Assembly: GCF_963678975.1 (NCBI RefSeq)
Contig: NC_089280.1
Coordinates: forward strand, 15,846,780-15,910,779
Source: Dysidea avara
Taxonomy: Eukaryota > Porifera > Demospongiae > Dictyoceratida > Dysideidae
Direction: 5' to 3'
Length of the DNA stretch: 64,000 nt
This document shows, in pieces, positions 11,201 to 19,970 of this stretch; the first letter of the stretch is position 1, and the number at the start of each line of letters is the position of its first letter. The translations under genes were made by a program, and so were the position numbers. The notes under the pieces were generated by a model that saw only the letters and a list, made by a program, of their open reading frames with translations, was not told the origin of the DNA and ran no database searches.

Positions 11201-12398
11201 ATGGTATATACAATATGTGACTGCATGTCTCTGGGAAAACCGGTCTTATCGCCCATTTAAAAATATCAAGAAATGCTGGTTTTAAATCTTCAGAGTTTTG
11301 TAGCTTGTCAATGGTGGTAGCTACGCATACCAAAATTTCACACATTTTACAACAATTTATTACCTTCCATATCATCCACTAAAGAGGTAGTCAACAGCTA
11401 AGTTTCCCACCATTTTAGATAGTTTTTTTAACCAAGTATCAGGAGAGCTCCAAAAGGGATGGGAGGTGGGGGACCTGGAAGGCAGGCAAGATGCTGCTTA
11501 AAAATTGAAGAGGAACGTTTTGGGATGAATTAGGCCAAGTTATGGGCCATTCAGGGTTCAAAGCTGGCTAAAATGAAAGGGAATTTACAGCACAGATCAT
11601 ATACCACAGAGCTGTATACCCACACACAGCCACCTCCTGGTTGGCCAGGGTTCCATCAAGACCCCAGACCACTTGTACAGCTCGCCACTGTGTTTGAAAA
11701 AAGCAAATAGCAAAAGCAGACCACTTTACTCTGGTCAACTGACTGTGACAGTGAAATTTGATAGTGCATTCATAAAGCTTTGTGTTTGTATGAAAAAATC
11801 AAACTTCCTGTCTTGGGTGATAAGACCAGTTTTCGTAGATCCAGTCACATATTGTGTCATGTTCACTGGTATGTCTACCACATGCAGTATCCCATGCAGC
11901 AACTCACACAACAGTCAGTCCAGTAAAGATGTAGACATGGATTGTCATCCATTCCTGCTCCTCTTCTGGGATACTGTCATGAGAGATGAAGTCGAACCCT
12001 CGACATATCGGACTGAACAAGGTAGTGGCAACACCATCACCTGATCTGTAATCAAAACAGTACAAGCAATATACCACAGAAATACACATGTACTTGCGGT
12101 ATGTCAATGCCACACTGATTAACAGTGTAACTTTTTACAATAGACACTGTTGGGACAAAAGGTTTAGCCGCAATAAAATTTGCTGTTTCACAAAGGCCTC
12201 CTTTTATACAAAGAACCTGCTGGGAGAATTTCCACGTGTGTATATTAAGAATTTACAATACATAAATAAATATTTCAGTATTAACTTGGTAGCAGTAGCA
12301 GTGGATTCCTTGTGTAGTCCAACAAGTCTTTCCTGTTACTCCTGTTTGATCACCACATCAAACAACTTCTTGTTACCATTACCTATTGACAGTGATGA
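8205..12398 (-). pseudogene. TRAPPC10 pseudogene fragment (exons 1 to 7 only)
   Basis: Matches exons 1 to 7 of the intact gene. Exon remnants: 12398-12286 (exon 1, cut at the breakpoint), 12045-11908, 10904-10721, 10175-9986, 9615-9406, 8576-8412 and 8363-8205. Lesions relative to the intact copy: the exon 1 start region is missing and an in-frame TAA follows KQE; exon 2 lacks 10 bp; exon 3 gains 5 bp and runs into TGA; the exon 4 splice donor GT has become AT (9985). Exons 5 to 7 keep an open frame and their splice sites, so decay is recent or partial. Nothing matching exons 8 to 22 follows. It lies downstream of the intact gene, same strand. It could still be transcribed, but cannot make the TRAPP subunit. 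Confidence 0.93.
9017..9034 (+). repeat. Poly-C tract
   Basis: An unbroken run of about 18 C inside an intron of the TRAPPC10 pseudogene; the intact copy lacks this whole stretch (about 8660-9215). Confidence 0.8.
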
Positions 12399-12860
12399 TC
12401 AGCTAGAAACAAACCATCCTGTAGAAATTTGTGCTGGAAACAAATCACCATCTAGAGAGATCAGTTAGGAACAAGTCACCCAGTAGAGAGTTCAGCTAGA
12501 AACAAGTCACCGTGTAGAGAGATCAGCTACAAAAAAAATCGCCATGTAGAGAGATCAGCTAGAAACAAGTCACCCTGTAGAAATATCAGCTAGATACAAG
12601 TTACCCTATAGATCAGCTACAAACAAATCACCCAGTAGAAATATGTGCTGGAAATAAATCACCATGTAGAGAGATCAGTTAGGAACAAGTCACCCAGAAG
12701 ATAGTTCAGCTAGAAACAAGTTACCCTATAGAGAATCAGCTACAAACAAACCACCCTGTAGGAATATATGCTGGAAACAAATCACTATGTGGAGAGTGCA
12801 GCTAGAAACAAGTTACCCTGAAAAGAGTTCAGCTACAAACAATGAGAGTTTCAGCTACAG
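12399..12860. repeat. Minisatellite, unit about 30 bp
   Basis: Degenerate tandem copies built on GTAGAGAGATCAGCTAGAAA and AACAAGTCACCCT. The same family forms a longer array at about 51650-52675, and both arrays are followed by the same 400-bp segment. It starts exactly at the TRAPPC10 duplication breakpoint. Confidence 0.85.
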
Positions 12861-13287
12861 TTCAGTTATGTAAGAAGTCACCTTATTAACTACAGTACGT
12901 GATAATCGTTCAGTGTTAAATATACAAATGTTTAATCAGACCAAAAGCTATACACACAACTGCCACTTCTTTTGTTCCACAATTCCTGCAGTAAAGAAAC
13001 AAAACAAGTTTAAAGGAAGTACCAAAGCCAGTTTATGGCTGGCTTTGTGGCTTGCAATACAAAAAGAAGTGATATCCAAACCAAAACAGCCAAGCAACAA
13101 AAAGAGTGCAGCCCCCAAAAAAGGATTCAGCACCAAATTTACTTGTATTGTCATACTTAAAAATTTTGTCATTAACCTACCATCACAGCCATTTCTTGGC
13201 CGCCACCTTGGATGTCACATCTTTTTTCACCCTGGCCTTTTTGGGGGCCGCACTCTTTTTACAGCTTGGCTGTTTTGGTTTAGATAT
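12861..13287. mobile_element. Segment following minisatellite, with palindromic MITE
   Basis: Matches 52676-53246. Its last part, 13072-13287, has inverted ends (ATATCCAAACCAAAACAGCC and the complement GGCTGTTTTGGTTTAGATAT) and a right arm reading GCCACCTTGGATGTCAC. The left arm is shorter than in the 53-kb copy. No coding. Confidence 0.7.
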
Positions 13288-13289
13288 AC

Positions 13290-14280
13290 ACTAGCAAGAC
13301 TACAAACACTACTCAAAATCCCACCATGACATGCACTTGACATCCCATGTTATTATCTCCCTCAGAAATATTGAGCAACTGCAACTTATCACTACTCTTA
13401 TAAAACAGGCAATGCAAAAACCTAATGTATAATCATGTTCATGTATACCTAACTTGGAAGGAATTGACTTTGTTGTAAAACACTATTGCAAATAACAACT
13501 TTATATAACCATGAACTGACAAGCAAGCACGAAATTATATCAGCATAGATTGGTTTTTGGTATCAGATCAGTAGGTATTTTTCTGTATTGGTAGAGCATT
13601 ATAGTTAGTCTTATATCATCTTCATTGCATCTGTAGATAAGAACAATGATTTTTGTAAAACAAACCTCAAAGCCAGGTTATAGGTATATTATAATATATA
13701 AAATACAAAAAGTGAAATTTGCCAAGCTGTATAAGATCAAAGGATCAAAGGTGGCTGCCATGAAATGACTGCAATGATGTTAATGATATAATATTCCACA
13801 AATCCATTATTATCATCAACATGATTGCAGCAATTTTATTGCCACCACTTTGATTTCACAACTTTTTTCACCCAGACTTTTGAATGCTGCACCCTTTTAT
13901 ACAGATTGGCTCCTCAACATAAAATGTATGCTAGATAGTATTACTCTTTACATTTTTCATTAAACCATGCTTGTCTATTTCCATTCAAGAACGACAAATG
14001 TGTAAAATGCTAATTGAAATTGATGATTTTGACTTGTAATTTACAAACAAACCTATCCCATTAATTAACAATAAAATAGCTGTATTTCTTTTTTCCTGGG
14101 CATATTAGCTGAGCTTCCTGCCCAGAATAAAATAAATAAATAAATAAATAAGTAAATGACACAACCTAATCCTCTTAGACTTAAGAGGTAGACTATTTTT
14201 AAGAGCTAGATAAGTCACCTTATTCTTCACCAGCTTCTCTAAGCTGCCAACCCTTGATCCACTAACAAATAAGAGAGACC
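13290..14280. other. Non-coding, AT-rich, with decayed MITE pieces
   Basis: Fragments of the palindromic MITE family are visible near 13735-13790 and 13840-13920. A short AAAT tetranucleotide run lies near 14130-14150. No gene was recognised. Confidence 0.55.
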
Positions 14281-14525
14281 TGTAAAATTAATATCTCAGT
14301 AGTATGATATGTGTAATAAATGATAACTTTAGTCTGTGTGACATTAGAACATTTCTTTGGTATTGATGTAATTGTAGTTGATGTAATCTTTGGTTAATAT
14401 AAATAGGCTAGTTTTTGTATTGATATTTCAGTCTGCCATAAGAAAAGCTGATAATAAGTGATAAACTCTGCTATTGGTGTAACTAGTTAACACTAAGACT
14501 GTACGCTTGCTATAAAGTTGCTACA
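14281..14525 (+). repeat. Probable remnant of 5' LTR
   Basis: Begins TG (14281, a guess) and ends CA (14524-14525), two bases before the primer site, as usual for this class. It has a TATA box at 14398. No second LTR is available to fix the boundaries. Confidence 0.4.
14398..14405 (+). promoter_or_regulatory. LTR TATA box
   Basis: TATAAATA, 128 bp before the LTR end; the expected position for the retroelement promoter. Confidence 0.5.
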
Positions 14526-14527
14526 TT

Positions 14528-14545
14528 TGGGGGCTTGTCTGGGGA
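14528..14545 (+). other. Primer binding site, tRNA-Pro-like
   Basis: TGGGGGCTTGTCTGGGGA follows the LTR end after two T bases. It differs at few positions from the tRNA-Pro primer site known from many vertebrate gammaretroviruses (TGGGGGCTCGTCCGGG). The spacing TACA-TT-TGGGGG is the same. Confidence 0.75.
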
Positions 14546-14601
14546 GAGAGAGCAACAGGAAGAGAAACAGCGGAACAGACTGAGTATTGGTACTACTGAG
14601 T

Positions 14602-15422
14602 ATGGAGACTTTGCGAACAAAGCTGGATGGTTTGCAGTGGGAGGTAAACAGGCTACAGGCAGAGAATCTCAAGCTGAAAGAAGCTAATCCAGAAAGTGCA
14701 AAATGGATTGATGGTGAGGCAGAACTAAAAGAGTTACACCAGACTTTAGAGACTACCAAGGCAACTTATAGTGAAGCATTGGAGACAGTACACTCATTAC
14801 ATGAGGAGAAAGAACAGCTTGAATCAAAGTTAGTTGAGCTCCAAGCAGAGTTGGCAGACCAACAGATACAGACTGAATTGTTGATGCAACAGCTTCAGGA
14901 AAGTCAAATGAAACTGAAGTATGCTGAGACTGAGGCTAAATTGCAGTGCTATGAAGCAGTGGACATTGAGCGGAAAAAGTGGGAACTACGGGAAGAGAGA
15001 CTATTGGATGAGGTAGCTACCCTGAAAAAGAGAAAGGAGCCAGTAAACCTGGGTATCACTCAAAAACGGCAGTTACCAAAGCTGCCAGAACAATCAAGTT
15101 TTATGGAGGACGGTGTCAGAGAACAGAGGTCTGAAGGAGCCAGAACCCCTTCCACATCTTTGGAGACTAGACTATCTGTGACTTCTGGGGTTTCTTCTGG
15201 GAACAGCTGGGGTGATAAGACTGTAGGAAGCCATTTGGTGAGTAGTCCAGGGACAACTTTATCAAGGAGTGGTACACACATGTCTAGAGAATTTCAATTA
15301 CCTGTTGTTTTGCCAGAATCTACCTTGACCTCTTCCACTTCTAAGAGTTTCTTTACTTCTAGTAGGGCTAGCACAGATGTTGTTTTGTCATCCCCATGGT
15401 CTGGGAATGTCACTACCCTTAA

Positions 15423-15454
<32 letters not shown>

Positions 15455-15750
15455 CACAAGGCTTAATGGTTTCCATGGCAACTCCACTATGGGATCCTAC
15501 ACTAGTGTGGACAACCTCCATGTTAGGACAGCAAGATAGTTCTGTATCAAGTGGATATGCCACTACCTGGAGTACGGGTGACACAACCATCACACCGCTA
15601 CTACTACAACGGCCCCAAGTAGCTACTGGTTTACCACATGGACCAACAACTAATACTGGAATGTCATCCCCTCCATGGGGACCAGTATTTACCGGCCAAC
15701 AGTCATTTTCGTTGTCTACTACCAGTGACAGGGGACTCTACCAACAATGA
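14602..15750 (+). CDS. Ty3/gypsy 5' ORF: coiled-coil and Ser/Thr-rich protein
   Basis: 382 residues from the first ATG (14602). Residues about 1-150 are highly charged, with a heptad-like pattern typical of a long coiled coil. The rest is rich in Ser, Thr and Gly, with a poly-Ser run coded by an AGT repeat (15425-15454). No enzymatic motif. It precedes gag and overlaps it by ATGA (15747-15750): gag starts in the -1 frame exactly where this ORF stops. It may be an N-terminal extension of gag, reached by frameshift or reinitiation, or may once have been joined to gag. The coiled coil suggests self-association of the particle protein; this is inference. Confidence 0.7.
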
Positions 15751-16427
15751 ACAGTGTTATGAGTGCTAGATCTAGTGCAGGATGTAGCCAGAGTAATCAG
15801 AGTTGTCCAGTGGGAACTATGAATACAAATGGGATGATGGCCCAAAGTGTAAGTACACAAGGCGTAGTAAGTAGCACTGATAGTGTTTATGTAACTTGTT
15901 CTACTACAAGTACCAGTACAGGGGAGCCAGTAGGAACAGGAGCCACCATTCAAGCATCAGAAGGCTATGCACTGGCTACACAGCAACTACCACCACTGAC
16001 AAAGTTTGCTGGTGATAGTAAAGAAGATGATGGTGAGACGTTTGTGGACTGGCTGGAACAGTTTGAGATGGTAGCCACTCTAGCTAGGTGGAATGCACAG
16101 GCTAAACTAGTCAACCTAACTACTCGGCTGAGGGGACCTGCTTTAGCATTTTATAGATCTTGTTCTACAGAACAACGAACAAATTATGGTCTGCTGGTGG
16201 AAGAGCTATCCAAGAGATTTATGCCGGTTCAGATTGAGGCAATTCAGAGTGGTCTTTTCCATGACAGGAAACAGAAGAGGGGTGAAACTGTAGATGAGTA
16301 TACCCAGGATCTACGACGTCTTTACCAGAAAGCATATTCCCAAGCACCAAGGGGAAGTTCTGCAGCACAGGCCATGGGTAAGTCTGTGCTGGCATATCAG
16401 TTGTTTCAGGGTTATTGCCGGAGCTGA
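15747..16427 (+). CDS. Ty3/gypsy gag core, frameshifted at its end
   Basis: A low-complexity Thr/Ser start, then a retrotransposon gag (capsid) domain: WLEQFEMVA, LRGPALAFY and VDEYTQDLRRLYQKA. Near 16400 a one-base loss sends the frame to an early stop (16425-16427). The capsid frame resumes just downstream and is broken again near 16470 before reaching the zinc knuckle at about 16640. As it stands, gag lacks its nucleocapsid part. Confidence 0.85.
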   Translation: MNSVMSARSSAGCSQSNQSCPVGTMNTNGMMAQSVSTQGVVSSTDSVYVTCSTTSTSTGEPVGTGATIQASEGYALATQQLPPLTKFAGDSKEDDGETFVDWLEQFEMVATLARWNAQAKLVNLTTRLRGPALAFYRSCSTEQRTNYGLLVEELSKRFMPVQIEAIQSGLFHDRKQKRGETVDEYTQDLRRLYQKAYSQAPRGSSAAQAMGKSVLAYQLFQGYCRS

Positions 16428-16656
16428 AACAGAAAGTAGCTGGACTGGAAGGCAACTTTGAGCAGCAACTCACCAGGGAGCCAAGAGGCATGAACTCAAT
16501 ATAGCTGGGAGTGGTGGAAATGATAACTACCAGAAGCCTTACACCAGAAGCTACCAAGGTAATAATAGAACTGGTGATCAAACCAGAAGCCATAAGACAG
16601 TCAGTAAGGCAATACTAGCAACAAGTAGTAGCAGAGTTAAATGTTTTCAGTGTGGA

Positions 16657-18060
16657 ATGGCAGGGCACTACAAGAGCGAGTGTCCATACAGGGTTCCATC
16701 CAAGAAGCCTGAGACTCCAGCCTCAGCAACACAAGACCTAAAAGCAGGCACAGTCACTAAGAGAATGAATGCAGTGGTGCCAACTGAAGGGTCATCAGAT
16801 GTTCAGCAACGTATTGTGAAACTGCGACAAGAACTGAATGAGGCTGTGAAGGAAGCAGCGATTAGTGAGGGGACAGATACTATGCATGGGATCACTACAG
16901 GGCAGAAGGGATCACTAGGGCCAATAGTCCAGATGTCTATTAGTGTTAATGGACTCCCAACTCAAGCATTGCTTGACACTGGTTCTCCTGCCAGTATAAT
17001 GTCACTGAAGTTTGCTCTAGAAATACTAAAACAAGACCGGCCTAAATTTGATGACCTCAACCAGTGGAAGCGTTATGCTCTGTCGAGGTTAGAACCAACC
17101 TCTATTTTGCTAAAGAATTATGGAGGAGAGCCTTTGAACATTATCGGTCAAATGGAAGTGAAATTATCCTTATCCAATGCTGTTGTGACCGCAGTGGTGC
17201 AAGTACAGAAAGATGCATCTGTAGACCTACTATTAGGAACTGACTTGCTAGTTTCACTTGGAATTACTTTGATTCACCAGAGGGGTGATGGAACTGTGAT
17301 TGACCTTTTACAAGGTACTGTGAAGACAAGTACACTAGATGGAGTTGAGGTTAAGCCTAACGAGATGATGGAAGAAGCTGTACAACCAACAGAAGACCTA
17401 GTAAAAGAATCTGTTGAAGTAAGTGACAATTTAACACATGTTGTTTGTTTGCTACAGGCTACCAGAGTCCCAGCCAGGCACCAGAAATTAGTGAGGGCAC
17501 ATGTGACTGGAATTCAGAATCTTTCACTCTCAATGTTCAAGCCAGGGGAAGGAAATGAAGAACTGTCATTTGAGGAAGCAGTTGTAAGGTCCAATGAAGG
17601 ATCTAATATTACATTAATTGTAACAAATACCAGTTCGCAGCCACTTTACATTGAGAAGGGAGCAGTGATTGGAAAAGTGGAACCTCTTGAAGCAATACTG
17701 TCATCAGCGGAGTTGGTAGGGAGCCACCCAGACCTGGACATTTCTGAACACAGTGAGCAGAGTGAGTGTGATATTCAGTCAAGTGGTCAGAATACCGTTA
17801 GTTGTGTAAGTGCTGGAGATTCCCCAATTGACAGGTCCACTAGATTGTTGGATCATTTACAACTAAGCGAAGCCAAGTTGAGTGAGGATGAACTGAGTCA
17901 ATTACAGCAATTGCTGATGGAGAATGCTGATGTATTTGCATTAGATCCATCTGAACTTGGGTCAACTGATTTAGTGACACATACCATTGATACGGGTGAT
18001 CATGCACAATTCGTCAACCACCAAGGCGGATGCCCTTCTCGCTCCGTAACAAAGTTGTAG
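16657..18060 (+). CDS. Ty3/gypsy zinc knuckle, aspartic protease and N-terminal RT linker
   Basis: The open frame begins upstream of this ATG, at about 16480; the ATG lies inside the CCHC knuckle (CFQCGMAGHYKSEC). The protease active site is LLDTGSPASIM, with LLLGTDLL as the second conserved region. After a long linker the frame ends at 18060: a single-base loss near 18006 separates it from reverse transcriptase, which continues in another frame. The protease looks intact; the polyprotein does not. Confidence 0.88.
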   Translation: MAGHYKSECPYRVPSKKPETPASATQDLKAGTVTKRMNAVVPTEGSSDVQQRIVKLRQELNEAVKEAAISEGTDTMHGITTGQKGSLGPIVQMSISVNGLPTQALLDTGSPASIMSLKFALEILKQDRPKFDDLNQWKRYALSRLEPTSILLKNYGGEPLNIIGQMEVKLSLSNAVVTAVVQVQKDASVDLLLGTDLLVSLGITLIHQRGDGTVIDLLQGTVKTSTLDGVEVKPNEMMEEAVQPTEDLVKESVEVSDNLTHVVCLLQATRVPARHQKLVRAHVTGIQNLSLSMFKPGEGNEELSFEEAVVRSNEGSNITLIVTNTSSQPLYIEKGAVIGKVEPLEAILSSAELVGSHPDLDISEHSEQSECDIQSSGQNTVSCVSAGDSPIDRSTRLLDHLQLSEAKLSEDELSQLQQLLMENADVFALDPSELGSTDLVTHTIDTGDHAQFVNHQGGCPSRSVTKL

Positions 18061-19550
18061 AGTTAGTACAAGGTATGTTGGAACAAGGAATTGTGGAACC
18101 TTCCAAGAGTTCATGGGCTAGTCCAGTTGTTCTTGTGCGTAAGAAGGATGGCTCAATGCGGTTTTGTGTGGATTACAGGAAGCTAAACGCTGTGACCAAA
18201 CTTGATGTGTTTCCTCTACCAAGGATTGATGACACTTTGGATTTGCTAGCACAGAACCATTACTTCTCTACGCTTGATCTGGCATCTGGACATTGGCAGG
18301 TATATATGGATTCAGAGTCTAGAGAGAAGTCAGCATTTATTACTTCTTCCGGATTATATGAATTTAACTCCATGCCATTTGGTTTGTGCAATGCACCAGC
18401 TACGTTTCAGAGGCTAATGGAAGTGGTACTGAAAAGGCTGACTCGTGAATGCTGCATGGTTTACCTTGATGACATTCTTGTGATGGGCAGGACATTCACA
18501 GAGCATCTGATGAATTTACAGGAAGTCTTTTCCCGACTTAGATCAGCCAAGTTAACACTGAAGCCACAGAAGTGTAAATTAGTGAGACAGACAGTAGAGT
18601 ACTTGGGACACATCATCTCTGAGGATGGGGTTGCTGCTGACCCAGCGAAGGTGGAAGCGGCGCAACAGTTTCCCACCCCTACTGATTTGAAATCGTTGAG
18701 ATCATTTTTGGGTTTAGCTTCATATTATAGGAGATTTATTCCTAATTTCTCCAGAGTGGCTGGACCTTTGTTTACTCTTACTCGTAAAGGTGTTGATTTT
18801 TGTTGGACTGCACAGTGCCAGAGTACTTTTGAAAAGATTAAAGAGCTTCTGACAGGAACCACAGTACTAGTTTTTCCAAACTTTGATCGAGAGATTCTAT
18901 TGGAAACTGATGCCTCAATTAAAGGTTTAGGAGCTGTCTTGGCCCAGCAACAAGATGACTCTAGAGTGAGACCAATAGCTTACGCCAGTCGTACACTGCA
19001 ACCTCATGAGAAAAATTATGGTGTTTCAGAGCTGGAAGCACTTGGAGTTGTGTGGGCATTGAAGCATTTCCGCCATTACATATATGGGTATCGTTGCCGG
19101 GTCTTTACTGATCATGAAGCTTTGAAGGCTCTTTTAAACACACCACATCCTTCAGGGAAGTTGGCTAGGTGGGGCATGGCAATTCAAGAGCTAGATTTAG
19201 AGATAACCCACCGGGCAGGGAAGCCCAATGTTAGTGCGGATGCTTTATCAAGGTATCCCCTTCCTGGTAAGTCTAAGGAGTGTGATGATGTTTCTTTTGG
19301 TATTGTGGCAGCTCTTCCCCAAGTACAGGATTGTGAAACTACCACCATACATGAATTACAGAGAGCAGACCCAAAGGTAAAACAGATTATTATTTATCTG
19401 GAGAAGAGGGAATTGCCAAGTGAGGATAAGGAAGCAAAGGAGATCGTGTTGTCTCAAGATAGTTTTACTCTCAAGGAGGGAGTTTTATACTATATAGCCA
19501 AGGATAAGACACTTAGAGTAGTTGCTCCTGCCAGTTGTAGAAAGATATGA
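18030..19550 (+). CDS. Ty3/gypsy reverse transcriptase and RNase H, truncated before integrase
   Basis: 506 residues. Reverse transcriptase: VDYRKLNAVT, STLDLASGHWQV, FGLCNAPATFQRLM and catalytic YLDD. RNase H: LETDASIKGLGAVLAQ, SELEALGVVWALKHF and FTDHEAL. Then the usual linker LARWGMAIQELDL and NVSADALSR. The reading frame ends at VAPASCRKI, just where the HHCC integrase domain normally starts. Catalytic residues of both enzymes are present, but it cannot be expressed as a full polyprotein because of the upstream frameshift. Confidence 0.93.
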   Translation: MPFSLRNKVVELVQGMLEQGIVEPSKSSWASPVVLVRKKDGSMRFCVDYRKLNAVTKLDVFPLPRIDDTLDLLAQNHYFSTLDLASGHWQVYMDSESREKSAFITSSGLYEFNSMPFGLCNAPATFQRLMEVVLKRLTRECCMVYLDDILVMGRTFTEHLMNLQEVFSRLRSAKLTLKPQKCKLVRQTVEYLGHIISEDGVAADPAKVEAAQQFPTPTDLKSLRSFLGLASYYRRFIPNFSRVAGPLFTLTRKGVDFCWTAQCQSTFEKIKELLTGTTVLVFPNFDREILLETDASIKGLGAVLAQQQDDSRVRPIAYASRTLQPHEKNYGVSELEALGVVWALKHFRHYIYGYRCRVFTDHEALKALLNTPHPSGKLARWGMAIQELDLEITHRAGKPNVSADALSRYPLPGKSKECDDVSFGIVAALPQVQDCETTTIHELQRADPKVKQIIIYLEKRELPSEDKEAKEIVLSQDSFTLKEGVLYYIAKDKTLRVVAPASCRKI

Positions 19551-19970
19551 CATCCTTTAAATTCCATGATTTGTGTGATTACCATGCAAGAAGGGGCAAC
19601 TGTTGCCCCTCTCATTGACAATGTATGGGAAAATTACAACTTCAAAATGTCATATCTCATGACTTATATATGCTATATTTTTAAAACTTGGAGAGGTGAC
19701 TTAAGACATCAACAGCTGCAAATAATGTAAAATTTAGGTTGCTAGGGGCAATGGTCAATTTTTTCATTATTATGAAATTTGTCCATTACTGTTACATTCA
19801 GAGTATACAGTAATTGTGTCTTAATAGTATACTCACGATTAATCTACAATTTCAGTCCAATAATTTTGTGTACCAAACAGGTACATACGTACATAATATC
19901 ATGATTATCACATGTAATATAATAATATACAGTGCATAGTATATATATAGTGGTCCTATCAGGGAAGTTG
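19551..19970. other. 3' flank shared by the truncated retroelement and TRAPPC10
   Basis: AT-rich, no coding. It holds the 3' untranslated region of TRAPPC10 (minus strand). No standard AATAAA was recognised on the minus strand. The retroelement breakpoint is at about 19550. Confidence 0.55.

Larger units (their letters stand above)
7601..12398. repeat. Partial segmental duplication of the TRAPPC10 5' half
   Basis: This block matches 28319-32356 in the same orientation, exon and intron alike, at roughly 90% identity by eye. The left junction is at GTAAAACGAGAG (7601 and 28319). The right junction falls inside TRAPPC10 exon 1, after CAGTGATGAT (12398 and 32356), where minisatellite sequence starts at once. 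Differences in length come mainly from mobile elements present in one copy only. Confidence 0.93.
14281..19550 (+). mobile_element. Ty3/gypsy LTR retrotransposon, 3' truncated
   Basis: Order: probable 5' LTR end, tRNA-Pro-like primer site, coiled-coil ORF, gag, zinc knuckle, protease, reverse transcriptase, RNase H. Coding stops after RNase H where the integrase zinc-binding domain should begin; integrase and the 3' LTR are absent and host 3' flank of TRAPPC10 follows. The left end is uncertain. Several frame breaks make it non-autonomous. Confidence 0.9.

Noticed and set aside
12913..13329. 138-codon ORF
   Set aside because: It runs across the palindromic MITE segment that recurs at 52.7-53.2 kb without keeping the frame.
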